In this document: piece after piece, positions 14,151 to 22,124 of the stretch
Position numbering within the stretch: the first letter of the stretch is position 1
Layout of the letters: each line of letters begins with the position of its first letter
Program-made: the position numbers and the translations under genes
Notes under the pieces: model-generated
What the model was told of the DNA's origin: nothing
Seen by the model: the letters and a program-made list of their open reading frames with translations, nothing else
Databases searched by the model: none
Assembly (NCBI GenBank): GCA_017529175.1
Contig: JAFXNX010000002.1
Coordinates: 1 to 29,301, forward strand
Origin: Clostridia bacterium
GTDB lineage: Bacteria; Bacillota_A; Clostridia; Oscillospirales; CAG-272
DNA length: 29,301 bases
Direction of reading: 5' to 3'

Positions 14151-14780
14151 ATGAAATATACAGATGAACTTAACGGCGCGTGGGAAATGCGCGGCGTTAT
14201 CGGAAGCAGAATAGAGATAGACGGGAAAAATATCGTCATCCTCTGGAGAAACGCTCCGGTGCTCGATACGACCTTCAAGGTTAAGGAGTCGGACGGAGCG
14301 ATTGAATTGATACTTAAAAAGGACGGTATGCGCTACGCGGGGACGTATTCCGATTACGCGACGGTGAAAAGCATAACGCTTCGCGACGGAAAACTTGAGT
14401 TCGTCGAGCATTTCCCGATCACCGGAGATAGCAAGACCGTAATGGAGAAAACTTCGAATTCCCGCTACGGAAATTACGAGATAGTCGACGGTATCCTTGA
14501 CGAGCTGCAGGGAGTGTGGAAGAGCGCGGACGGATTTGTCGAGATAAAAATAGAAGGCGACAGAATGACGTTCGACGGAGTCGATACGAGGATACACGTT
14601 CTGCGTTCCCTTTACGAGAGCGCGCCGAAAGGTCAGTACCTTATCGCGGACCGCGATCCGTCCGTTTACGGATGGGGAGGATTTGACCGCTTCGTTTACG
14701 AGGGCGGCAGACTTTCTACACTGATGCGCGTATGCGACGCGCCGTCGATTGTTTTCGAGTTCCGGCGCGAAGCGGTATAA
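14151..14780 (+). CDS. Hypothetical protein with internal duplication
   Basis: A 209-residue soluble protein, no signal peptide and no family I recognise. The two halves look related: DELNGAWEMRGVIGSRIEIDG near residues 4-24 and DELQGVWKSADGFVEIKIEG near 120-139, each followed by beta-strand-like alternating residues. This suggests two similar beta-barrel or sandwich domains, loosely lipocalin-like (inference). An AGGAGAG site lies upstream, and it is co-transcribed with the gene 13 bases downstream from the promoter at 14072. Confidence 0.75.
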   Translation: MKYTDELNGAWEMRGVIGSRIEIDGKNIVILWRNAPVLDTTFKVKESDGAIELILKKDGMRYAGTYSDYATVKSITLRDGKLEFVEHFPITGDSKTVMEKTSNSRYGNYEIVDGILDELQGVWKSADGFVEIKIEGDRMTFDGVDTRIHVLRSLYESAPKGQYLIADRDPSVYGWGGFDRFVYEGGRLSTLMRVCDAPSIVFEFRREAV

Positions 14781-14793
14781 GAAGGAGAAGGGT

Positions 14794-15750
14794 ATGTTCG
14801 ATTTTTTAAAGAAGGGCGACGGAGCGGACGACGCAAAAATCGTCGTTCTCAAAAAGACGGAGCGGGGTATGTGCGGAGGAACTGACGCGACGCTCGACAC
14901 CGCGGCACCGGATAAGATCGAGTCAAGGGAGATGACGCTCTTCGACGCGACGAGCGCGCTCGGCGGCGGAGTTTGCATATCCCCCGAGCCGCAGACAGAC
15001 GACCACGCAATGGACCTCGACTATATCTCCGCCTTCGCCGTTCCCGCGAAACGCGGAACGTTTCTGTTCCTTGAAACGTTCGAAGGCAACAGGCGTTATA
15101 CCCCGGGCAAGCGCGCGTGGGCGCTCGTCAAAGAGGATATATTTCCCGCACTTGTCGACCTTGTGAACGAGTGCGGCCTCGCGAAAGGGAACGGGCATCA
15201 TTCGACGACGCACGGCCTTCCCGAAAACTTCGGCGGAAGCGTTCGTATTCTTTACGCGAGCGGCGAGAAGATCAGCTTTTCAAACAATCAGTCCCCGATC
15301 ATAGCGCCTCCCGTCGCGAAAAAGATCGCAAAACTCTTTTGCGGCGCGATGGCGGGCGAGAGGGTCGCGCTTCCCGACGTTGCGAAATTGAAGCAGATCC
15401 GTTTCAGCGAGGAAAGAGGAGACGACGGATATACCAGAGCGGCTCTGACGCTTGAGCCCGACGGGACGGGTACGAACCGCAAAGAATCAAAATACGAAGA
15501 CTCCGTCGTTTATAACAGCGAGAAGCCGGTCGACGCAGAGACTGTCAACGCGATAAAGAAAAACATAGAAAACACCGGCATTCTCGCGTGGGAGGACCTT
15601 CCGTGGAGCGGATTCTCACTCAGCGAGAAGGAGATAGTGTTTGTGTTCGAGGGCGGGGAAGAGATAGCAGTTAAAGGCGACCGCGTCCTTCCGATGCAGA
15701 TCGGGGGCGGTTTCTTCAACATCGAGCTTGAGATGACGACGAAACATTGA
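14794..15750 (+). CDS. Hypothetical protein (318 aa)
   Basis: Starts MFDFLKKGDGADDAKIVVLK at the ATG with AAGGAG eight bases upstream; an earlier in-frame ATG at 14749 lies inside the preceding gene and has no site. It has no signal peptide or membrane segment. The middle contains GLAKGNGHHSTTHGLPENFGG and a region like an energy-insensitive beta domain; the last 90 residues contain EKPVDAETVNAIKKNIEN and a Gly-rich end. I cannot assign a function. It forms a two-gene operon with the 209-residue protein and ends at a clear terminator. Confidence 0.75.
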   Translation: MFDFLKKGDGADDAKIVVLKKTERGMCGGTDATLDTAAPDKIESREMTLFDATSALGGGVCISPEPQTDDHAMDLDYISAFAVPAKRGTFLFLETFEGNRRYTPGKRAWALVKEDIFPALVDLVNECGLAKGNGHHSTTHGLPENFGGSVRILYASGEKISFSNNQSPIIAPPVAKKIAKLFCGAMAGERVALPDVAKLKQIRFSEERGDDGYTRAALTLEPDGTGTNRKESKYEDSVVYNSEKPVDAETVNAIKKNIENTGILAWEDLPWSGFSLSEKEIVFVFEGGEEIAVKGDRVLPMQIGGGFFNIELEMTTKH

Positions 15751-15763
15751 CAAATATGAAAAT

Positions 15764-15808
15764 AAAAGGCGGTTGATCAGCGCAAACGGCGGATCAACTG
15801 CCTTTTTA
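15764..15808 (+). terminator. Rho-independent terminator
   Basis: AAAGGC-GGTTGATC (15765-15778) pairs with GATCAACTGCCTTT (15792-15805) around a loop of about 13 bases, followed by T residues. It ends the 14151-15750 transcript. Confidence 0.85.
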
Positions 15809-15927
15809 ATCGTATCAAATTATCAGATATTGAATATTTTTTTCTTAGAGATCAACATCGCCGCGCCGGAGCCGCGTCATTCGCAGTGCGCCATGACTTA
15901 TCGGCCGGCAAGTTCATGAAAGAGTTT

Positions 15928-16127
15928 TTAGGGGTTATTTTCATGGGATGTATTGAAGCGGATCGGGACACCGTGAGTCTCGCTTGCGTTTCCTTCGGTC
16001 CTTGTGACTGCCGTATCAAGAGACGCGTCTTCCGTAAGAGTTCCGGTTATCCTGCCGCCATCCCTCATCGTCAGCCCTTCGGGAAGAGGATGATTCAAGG
16101 AGCCCGAAAGGAAGAATTCAGATAATT
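15928..16127 (-). pseudogene. Remnant of an Ig-like-domain surface protein gene
   Basis: The minus-strand frame between a TAG near 16127 and the TAA at 15928-15930 reads EFFLSGSLNHPLPEGLTM, then RDGGRITGTLTEDAS. This closely follows the LPxGLTL...GxITGTPTxAG signature of putative Ig-like (He_PIG) domains of secreted or surface proteins. There is no start codon, the domain is incomplete and later residues drift from the pattern, so it looks like a decayed fragment. The rest of the gap 15809-16270 holds an AT-rich stretch with the promoter at 16179. Confidence 0.4.
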
Positions 16128-16178
16128 CAAACTATATATCCCGTCAACATTACGTTAACAAAAAATAAGTAAAAATAC

Positions 16179-16207
16179 TTGATTTTGTATTATCTATAAT
16201 GTAAAAT
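16179..16207 (+). promoter_or_regulatory. Promoter of the peptide export operon
   Basis: TTGATT (16179-16184), 17-base spacer, TAAAAT (16202-16207) inside a markedly AT-rich stretch (about 16138-16255), 64 bases before the first start codon. Another TATAAT lies inside the spacer but lacks a -35. Confidence 0.55.
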
Positions 16208-16270
16208 AATAATATAATTTTAATAATATTGTCTGTCAAGTCATAATATAACCGAAACGAGGGCAGGATA

Positions 16271-16510
16271 ATGGCAAGTAATGAAAGAGACAATTCCATA
16301 TTCAGAGAAAAAAGCATAAATAAGGTCTCGGGACCCGAGTCGCTCAACGATTATATCAAGGTGACCACACCGTCGGTATGGATCGTGCTTGCAGCTCTTC
16401 TGGTTTTGCTTGTCGGTATACTTGCATGGTGCATATTCGGCAGAGTAGAGGAGCACGTCGACGACGGGAGCACGAAAGAAGTCGCGCCGATAACTTACGT
16501 TACGAACTGA
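16271..16510 (+). CDS. NHLM-type secretion (HlyD-like) protein, severely shortened
   Basis: Only 79 residues. The start, FREKSINKVSGPESLNDYIK, and the membrane helix at 36-56 match the N-terminus of membrane-fusion proteins that accompany NHLM-type bacteriocin exporters. These normally run to more than 200 residues with a long periplasm-like/extracellular domain. Here only about 20 polar residues follow the helix (GRVEEHVDDGSTKEVAPITY...). The reading frame ends cleanly before the exporter gene, so an in-frame internal deletion that kept the natural C-terminus is possible. It may be non-functional or a reduced accessory protein. Position directly before the two ABC genes supports the family call. 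Confidence 0.6.
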   Translation: MASNERDNSIFREKSINKVSGPESLNDYIKVTTPSVWIVLAALLVLLVGILAWCIFGRVEEHVDDGSTKEVAPITYVTN

Positions 16511-16550
16511 CGCTTTCTTTTCCTTGATATTTTGATTTTGAGAGGACGGT

Positions 16551-17249
16551 ATGGCGCAGAATAAACTTAAACAGCCTGTCACAAAAGGCAGGGTCAAAGT
16601 ACCCGTCATCATGCAGATGGAAGCGCTCGAATGCGGAGCGGCGTGCCTTTGCATGATAATGGCATACTATAATAAATGGGTCCCCCTCGAGCAGGTGCGG
16701 CGCGACTGCGGCGTTTCCCGCGACGGGAGCAAAGCGGGCAATATACTCAAAGCGGCGCGCGCTTACGGTTTCACGGCGAAGGGATTTCGCTACGAGCCGG
16801 AAACGCTTCGCGAAAAGGGAAAATTTCCCTGCATCGTTCACTGGGACTTCAATCATTTTGTCGTTTGCAACGGCTTTAAGGGAAACAAAGTATACCTCAA
16901 CGACCCCGCAAAGGGCGACTATACCGTTTCATTTGAGACTTTTGACGAGAGCTTTACGGGCGTATGTCTGATATTCGAGCCCGGAGAGGACTTCGAGCCG
17001 AGCGGGAAACCGAAGAGCATTATGGGTTTTGCGAAAAAACGGATGAGAGGGGCGGGCGTCGCTTTTGCGTTCGTCGTTATCACCACGGTAATCGCGTCCC
17101 TTATCAGTATCATCGGCGCGGGCTTTTCGCGCGTTTTCCTTGACAAGCTGCTCACCGGAACGGAACCTGACTGGTTCTTACCGTTCGTGATATGCTTTTC
17201 CGTCGCGATCTTTATCAATCTTGCCGCCGCGTGGATACAGGCGATCTAG
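16551..17249 (+). CDS. NHLM-type peptidase/ABC exporter, N-terminal part (C39 peptidase and first helices)
   Basis: The first 232 residues of a bacteriocin-processing ABC transporter. A C39 peptidase domain occupies about residues 15-140 with Q22, C28 (MEALECGAACLCMI), H102 (WDFNHFVV) and D118 (LNDPAKG), the residues expected for cleavage after double-glycine leaders. Two membrane helices follow before a TAG at 17247-17249. The downstream frame continues at once with SLRLDGKMAVVGNSTYMW, so this is one 732-codon gene interrupted by a nonsense codon. As written, the peptidase would be made without its transport and ATPase parts. Confidence 0.8.
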   Translation: MAQNKLKQPVTKGRVKVPVIMQMEALECGAACLCMIMAYYNKWVPLEQVRRDCGVSRDGSKAGNILKAARAYGFTAKGFRYEPETLREKGKFPCIVHWDFNHFVVCNGFKGNKVYLNDPAKGDYTVSFETFDESFTGVCLIFEPGEDFEPSGKPKSIMGFAKKRMRGAGVAFAFVVITTVIASLISIIGAGFSRVFLDKLLTGTEPDWFLPFVICFSVAIFINLAAAWIQAI

Positions 17250-17270
17250 TCCCTGCGTCTCGACGGAAAG

Positions 17271-18749
17271 ATGGCGGTCGTCGGAAACAGTACTTATATG
17301 TGGAAAGTCCTGCGTATGCCGATGGAGTTTTTCTCCCAGCGTATGGCGGGAGACATACAGATGCGCAAGGAATCGAACGCGAGTATCGCCGGCGAGATAG
17401 TGAATACTCTCGCGCCGCTGGCGCTCAACACGATCATGATGGTATTCTATCTCGTGGTGATGCTCAGATATTCGTGGATCCTGACTCTGGTCGGTCTGTT
17501 CTCGGTATTCCTTCAAATATTCATATCCCGTTACATATCGAAAAAACGTATCAACGTCACCCGTGTTATGATGCGCGACAGCGGCAAGCTCGCCGCGGCG
17601 ACCGTATCCGGCATTGAGATGATAGAGACGATCAAATCGAGCGGAGCCGAAAACGGATTCTTTGAGAAATGGTCCGGATATCAGGCGTCCGTCAATACGC
17701 AGAACGTAAGATTCCAGAAGATCAATCAGTATCTCGGACTTATCCCGACGATCATATCCGAGGTGATGAGCATAGTCGTTCTGATACTCGGCGTATGGCT
17801 TACGATGCGCGGAGAATTCACCGTCGGTATGGTATTCGCTTTTCAGGGATTTCTCTCTTCCTTCATAGCCCCCGCCGCGCAGCTCATCTCCTCCGGTCAG
17901 CAGATGCAGGAGATGCGCTCGAGCATGGAGCGTATCGAGGACGTTATGGAATATCCGGAAGACCCCGTTTTCGCAGGTCAGATAGCCGCCGCCGCGCAGG
18001 GCGAGGCATCGGGCGAAGGGCTTGACAAGCTCTCCGGAAACCTTGTCATGAAAAACGTGACGTTCGGCTATTCAAGACTTGCCCCTCCTCTTATTGAGGA
18101 CTTCAGTCTCGAGCTGAAGCAGGGACAGCGCGTCGCGTTCGTCGGAACGTCCGGCTGCGGCAAGTCGACTCTTTCAAAACTCATCTCCGGTCTCTATCAG
18201 CCGTGGAGCGGCGAGATCCTTTTCGACGGCAAGCCGATAGACGAGATAGACCGCAGCGTATTCACCGGATCCGTGGCGGTAGTTGACCAGGATATTACTC
18301 TCTTTGAAGATACTATCGCAAACAATATAAAGATGTGGGACAATTCCATCGAGGATTTTGAGATCATCATGGCGTCCCGCGACGCGCAGATCCACGAGGA
18401 CATCATGCAGCGCGAAGGCGGATATCAGTACAAGATAACCGAAGGCGGCAAGGATTTCTCGGGCGGTCAGCGACAGCGTATGGAGATAGCGAGAGTCCTG
18501 TCTCAAGACCCGACGATCATCATCATGGACGAGGCGACGAGCGCGCTCGACGCGAAGACCGAGTATGAAGTCGTCAAGTCGATCAAGGACCGGGGCATTT
18601 CATGCATCGTTATAGCTCACAGACTTTCCACCATCCGCGACTGTGACGAGATCATCGTTCTCGACCACGGTCACGTCATTGAACGCGGAACTCACGACGA
18701 ACTTATGGCGCAAGGCGGCGCTTATAAGGCGCTCGTGACGTCGGAGTGA
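17271..18749 (+). CDS. NHLM-type peptidase/ABC exporter, C-terminal part (membrane and ATPase domains)
   Basis: The remaining 492 codons from the first in-frame ATG after the TAG at 17247. They contain the rest of the ABC transmembrane domain (LRMPMEFFSQRMAGDIQMR and four or more helices) and an ABC ATPase with Walker A GTSGCGKST, signature FSGGQRQRMEIAR, Walker B IIIMDEATSALD and switch histidine in IAHRLST. The frame is otherwise well conserved. In the intact family this unit exports and trims double-glycine peptides. GGAAAG just before the ATG might allow weak restart. It ends 13 bases before the next ABC gene. Confidence 0.8.
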   Translation: MAVVGNSTYMWKVLRMPMEFFSQRMAGDIQMRKESNASIAGEIVNTLAPLALNTIMMVFYLVVMLRYSWILTLVGLFSVFLQIFISRYISKKRINVTRVMMRDSGKLAAATVSGIEMIETIKSSGAENGFFEKWSGYQASVNTQNVRFQKINQYLGLIPTIISEVMSIVVLILGVWLTMRGEFTVGMVFAFQGFLSSFIAPAAQLISSGQQMQEMRSSMERIEDVMEYPEDPVFAGQIAAAAQGEASGEGLDKLSGNLVMKNVTFGYSRLAPPLIEDFSLELKQGQRVAFVGTSGCGKSTLSKLISGLYQPWSGEILFDGKPIDEIDRSVFTGSVAVVDQDITLFEDTIANNIKMWDNSIEDFEIIMASRDAQIHEDIMQREGGYQYKITEGGKDFSGGQRQRMEIARVLSQDPTIIIMDEATSALDAKTEYEVVKSIKDRGISCIVIAHRLSTIRDCDEIIVLDHGHVIERGTHDELMAQGGAYKALVTSE

Positions 18750-18762
18750 GGAGGTGACATAA

Positions 18763-20952
18763 ATGGGCTGGTTTGACGAACAGATCCGCGCGAGAAAAGA
18801 AGCGGACCGCGCAGTTTACGAAGAATCGTTTGAAGAAATGGCAAGCGCCGTTATGGGACGGCGTATGAACGCCGCGCTCAACGACGACCGTGAAATAACC
18901 GCGGACGCGATCGGCGAGATCTTAAAGTTTTATCATGTAAAACCCCAGGAAGTTCCCGACAATATAAAGGATATGAACGAGGTGCTCGAGTACCTTCTTC
19001 GTCCTTCGGGATTTATGCGCCGGACCGTATATCTTGAGAAGGGGTGGTATCACGACGCCGTGGGCGCGATGCTCGGCACGCGCAGCGACGACGGAAGCGT
19101 GGTCGCGCTGATACCGTCCGGCCTCTCCGGCTACCGCTTCTATGACAGAAAGACGGGGAAGAGCGTCAGAGTCAACCGCCGAAATCAGGATATGATCCTG
19201 AAAGAGGCAGTTGCGTTCTATAAGCCGTTCCCTCTCAAAATAATGACAATTAAGAGTCTTATAAGGTATATCGTCCAGCAGATATCCGCCGCGGATATAG
19301 TGCTTATAGTCGCCGCGATGATCGCGGTGACCGGCATCGGTATGCTCACTCCGTGGCTCAACAACGTTCTCTTCTCGGACGTTATCGCATCCGGAAGTAT
19401 GAGGGCGCTTCTCGGCGTAGCGGCGTTTTTGATTTCCGCCACGGTCGGAGCTCTTCTGTTCACCTCGGTGCGGGCTATGCTTATCGCAAGGATCGGTACT
19501 AAACTGAACGTATCGGTCGAGGCCGCCGCGATGATGAGGATTCTCTCGCTTCCTCCTTCATTTTTCAAAGATTACAGCGCGGGCGAACTTGCGAACCGCG
19601 CGGGCTACATAAACGGCCTTTGCAGCAACATGACGGATATGATCCTCACCACCGGAATGGCTTCCATACTGTCGCTTGCATACATATCGCAGATATTCGT
19701 TTATGCTCCGGCACTCGTTGCGCCGGCGATAATCATAACTCTTTCGACTCTTGCCGTCACGCTTATCCACGTGCTTGTGCAGATGAAGATCACTCGTCAG
19801 GTGATGCTCAATCTGAGCAAAGAGAACGGTATGAGCTATCAGCTCATTTCCGGCATACAGAAGATCAAGCTCGCGGGCGCGGAACAAAGAGCGTTTGCAA
19901 AGTGGGGCAAGTTATACGCCGAAGGGGCGAAGCTCGAGTACGATCCGCCGATATTCCTCAAGGTAGGTTCGGTCATCACTCTCGGGATATCGCTCATCGG
20001 AACTCTCATTATGTATATCTCCGATGTAAAAAGCGGCGTTTCCGTTGCGGAATACTATGCGTTCAACTCGGCGTACGGAATGGTCAGCAGCGCGTTTGCG
20101 GCGCTGACGGGGATCGCAGTAGGTCTTGCGCAGATCCGTCCGTCGCTTGAAATGGCAAAGCCGATAATGGAGGCGATCCCGGAAGTGGCGGAAGACAAAC
20201 AGATCGTCACCCGTCTGTCCGGCGCGATAGAACTTAATAACGTAACGTTCAGATATACTGACGATATGCCGCCCGTCCTCGACGATCTCTCGCTGAAGAT
20301 ACGTCCCGGGCAGTATGTTGCCGTGGTTGGAAAAACGGGATGCGGCAAGTCGACTCTTATGCGCGTTATGCTCGGATTCGAGACGCCGCAAAAAGGCGCG
20401 GTGTATTATGACGGACGCGATATCAAAAAGCTCGAGCTGAAATCGCTCCGCCGTAAGATAGGCGCGGTCATGCAGAACGGTAAAATGTTTACCGGAGATA
20501 TTTTCTCAAATATCACCATCAGCGCTCCGTGGCTGACGCTCGACGATGCGTGGGAAGCGGCGGCGATCGCCGGTATCGACGAAGATATCGCCGCGATGCC
20601 CATGGGGATGCACACCATAATATCGGAAGGGCAGGGCGGCATATCCGGCGGTCAGCGCCAGCGTTTGCTCATCGCCCGCGCCGTCGCTCCGAAGCCGAGG
20701 ATACTTATGTTCGACGAGGCGACGAGCGCCCTTGACAACATAACTCAAAGACAGGTCTCCGAAGCTCTTGACAGAATGAAGTGTACGCGTATCGTTATCG
20801 CGCACCGTCTGTCTACCATCCGTCAGTGCGACCGGATCATAGTTCTCGACAAAGGAAAGATAGTCGAGGACGGAAGCTATGACGAGCTGATCGAAAAGGA
20901 CGGATTCTTTGCGGAGCTCGTTGCAAGGCAGAGACTGGACATAAAGGATTAG
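18763..20952 (+). CDS. NHLM-type bacteriocin ABC transporter, second ATP-binding/permease protein
   Basis: A 729-residue half-size ABC exporter without C39 peptidase. Residues 1-150 form a degenerate cytoplasmic N-terminal domain typical of the second NHLM transporter. Membrane helices run from about 170 to 450, and the ATPase has Walker A GKTGCGKST near 523, signature ISGGQRQRLLIARA near 628 and Walker B ILMFDEATSALD near 647. An excellent GGAGGTGA site precedes the ATG. It is intact, unlike its partner, with which it should form a heteromeric exporter for leader-bearing peptides. Confidence 0.9.
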   Translation: MGWFDEQIRARKEADRAVYEESFEEMASAVMGRRMNAALNDDREITADAIGEILKFYHVKPQEVPDNIKDMNEVLEYLLRPSGFMRRTVYLEKGWYHDAVGAMLGTRSDDGSVVALIPSGLSGYRFYDRKTGKSVRVNRRNQDMILKEAVAFYKPFPLKIMTIKSLIRYIVQQISAADIVLIVAAMIAVTGIGMLTPWLNNVLFSDVIASGSMRALLGVAAFLISATVGALLFTSVRAMLIARIGTKLNVSVEAAAMMRILSLPPSFFKDYSAGELANRAGYINGLCSNMTDMILTTGMASILSLAYISQIFVYAPALVAPAIIITLSTLAVTLIHVLVQMKITRQVMLNLSKENGMSYQLISGIQKIKLAGAEQRAFAKWGKLYAEGAKLEYDPPIFLKVGSVITLGISLIGTLIMYISDVKSGVSVAEYYAFNSAYGMVSSAFAALTGIAVGLAQIRPSLEMAKPIMEAIPEVAEDKQIVTRLSGAIELNNVTFRYTDDMPPVLDDLSLKIRPGQYVAVVGKTGCGKSTLMRVMLGFETPQKGAVYYDGRDIKKLELKSLRRKIGAVMQNGKMFTGDIFSNITISAPWLTLDDAWEAAAIAGIDEDIAAMPMGMHTIISEGQGGISGGQRQRLLIARAVAPKPRILMFDEATSALDNITQRQVSEALDRMKCTRIVIAHRLSTIRQCDRIIVLDKGKIVEDGSYDELIEKDGFFAELVARQRLDIKD

Positions 20953-20988
20953 TGAATAGGTAATAGTGAATAGTGAATAGTGAATAGG
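20950..20988. repeat. Heptamer tandem repeat TAGTGAA
   Basis: Five units of TAGTGAA (one degenerate, TAGGTAA) run from the ABC gene stop codon at 20950 to 20984, followed by TAGG. Slippage-prone simple repeat; no function evident. The gap 20953-21207 also holds the direct repeat at 21025-21194. Confidence 0.8.
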
Positions 20989-21024
20989 GGCGAGGAGAAA
21001 CCGGAAAATAAATTACGAAAAGCT

Positions 21025-21194
21025 GCTGCCATATTGATTTTTGCCGCGTATAAATATATGAAAGGCAAACGGCGGCGGAAAAAACTAAAGTAATTCTTTA
21101 AAACCGAAAAATAAAAAACGAAAAAAATCTAAAGATCCGCTGCCATATTAAATTTTGCTGCGTATAAACAGATGAAGAGCAAAGGACAGCGGAA
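21025..21194 (+). repeat. Imperfect 56-bp direct repeat before the sigma factor genes
   Basis: Bases 21025-21080 and 21139-21194 match at about 46 of 56 positions, both beginning GCTGCCATATT and containing GCGTATAAA about 10 bases later. A looser match extends upstream (AACCGGAAAATAAA and AACCGAAAAATAAA). The invariant GCTGCCATATT and GCGTATAAA blocks at fixed distance suggest a duplicated promoter or operator, perhaps for the ECF-like sigma factor encoded just downstream (inference). Confidence 0.65.
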
Positions 21195-21207
21195 GGGAGG
21201 TGTGACG

Positions 21208-21396
21208 ATGACGGAAAGGCGGCTGTTTCAAGCTTTTGACCTACAGCGTATTGACGGAAATGCCAGACTGCAGGCGGTGATCGACGCGGCTCACCGACGG
21301 ATAAAAGAACGGGAGCTGAGCGATGACGAGCTTGATCTTGTCGCGGCGGCGGGTATCACGCCGGCGCCGAAGAAGCCGGGGGAAGAGCGCACATGA
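21208..21396 (+). CDS. Small protein preceding the sigma factor, with leader-like motif
   Basis: Sixty-two residues starting MTERRLFQAFDLQRIDGNAR. The ATG at 21208 follows a GGGAGGTG site; an earlier ATG at 21172 lies in the direct repeat before that site. The sequence ELSDDELDLVAAAG at 36-49 closely resembles the double-glycine leaders of the two peptides encoded downstream (ELSDEELDQAAGG). Its last four bases overlap the sigma factor start (ATGA), so the two are translationally coupled. It could be a regulator of the sigma factor, or a relative of the precursor peptides. No family with known function recognised. Confidence 0.7.
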   Translation: MTERRLFQAFDLQRIDGNARLQAVIDAAHRRIKERELSDDELDLVAAAGITPAPKKPGEERT

Positions 21397-21878
21397 CGAC
21401 GGCTGAACAGGAAAAGCTGTATACTGAATACCGCGGCAAGGTGCTCGGATATATCCGCTCGCGGGTAAACAACCCTTCCGACGCCGAGGATCTGTGCGAG
21501 GACGTGTTCCTTAAAGCATACCGCTCGCAGGATGCGTACAATCCCGAAAAGGCGTCAGAGAGCACATGGATCTATTCCATAACGCGCAACACCGTTATCG
21601 ATTATTACAGAAGGACCCGTCCGACGGAAGAGATCCCCGAGGACTTATCGGACGACTCGTCCGTTGAAGACGGAGTTCTTGACGCGGAGACGCTCGATGA
21701 GCTTGCCGCGGCGCTTGAGAGACTGCCGCCGGAGCTTACCGACATAATAGTGCTCCGTTATTACGACCGTCTGCAACTCACGCAGATCGTGCTGCAGCTC
21801 GGCATCAGCTACGGCGCGGTAAAGATAAGACATCAAAAGGCGCTCGCGATGCTGAAAAGTATGCTTGAAAATAAATAA
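21393..21878 (+). CDS. RNA polymerase sigma factor, sigma-70 family (ECF-like)
   Basis: A 161-residue two-domain sigma factor. Region 2 (residues 8-75) contains LCEDVFLKAYRSQDAY and STWIYSITRNTVIDYYRR; region 4 (about 105-158) contains LPPELTDIIVLRYYDRLQLTQIVLQL and the DNA-reading helix YGAVKIRHQKALAML. Regions 1 and 3 are absent, as in ECF factors. It is coupled to the 62-residue protein upstream and lies directly before two peptide precursors, suggesting it drives them (inference). No classical anti-sigma gene follows. Confidence 0.9.
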   Translation: MTTAEQEKLYTEYRGKVLGYIRSRVNNPSDAEDLCEDVFLKAYRSQDAYNPEKASESTWIYSITRNTVIDYYRRTRPTEEIPEDLSDDSSVEDGVLDAETLDELAAALERLPPELTDIIVLRYYDRLQLTQIVLQLGISYGAVKIRHQKALAMLKSMLENK

Positions 21879-21929
21879 GGTACATACCGGCAAGCAATTT
21901 TTGATTATCAAAATCAAAGGAGAAAAGAA

Positions 21930-22124
21930 ATGGAAGACGAAAAGAAACTCGTAAATGAAAACAAAGAACTTAGCGACGAGCAGGCAAACGATGCGGCGGG
22001 AGGAGCGCGCGCTTTCGCAACTTTCACTTGCAAAAAATGCGGCGGAACGTTTGCAGGACGCGGGATCAGCACCTCTTCAGGCACGTTTTGCGCAGACTGC
22101 GTACCGATACAGACGCTGATCTGA
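21930..22124 (+). CDS. Double-glycine precursor peptide 1 with two CxxC pairs
   Basis: A 64-residue peptide. Residues 1-25 are a leader ending ELSDEQANDAAGG, a canonical double-glycine site for C39 peptidases such as the one encoded at 16551. The 39-residue core starts ARAFATFTCKKCGGTFAGRG and has cysteines at 34, 37, 54 and 57 (CKKC and CADC, 16 residues apart). That spacing suits a zinc-ribbon-like fold or two disulfides. An AAAGGAG site lies upstream. No lanthionine, radical-SAM or cyclodehydratase gene is in the window, so it may be an unmodified bacteriocin or signal peptide. Activity unknown. Confidence 0.82.
   Translation: MEDEKKLVNENKELSDEQANDAAGGARAFATFTCKKCGGTFAGRGISTSSGTFCADCVPIQTLI

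Noticed and set aside
13439..14167. Plus-strand ORF opposite luxS
   Set aside because: luxS on the other strand is complete with catalytic residues and promoter; this frame is its shadow.
15886..16125. Plus-strand ORF of 79 codons before the export locus
   Set aside because: No ribosome site, odd composition, and it runs opposite a better minus-strand match to an Ig-like domain.
17247..17249. Pyrrolysine or selenocysteine recoding in the exporter
   Set aside because: Selenocysteine uses TGA, and no pyrrolysine gene or suppressor tRNA is in the window. A plain nonsense codon or base error is simpler.
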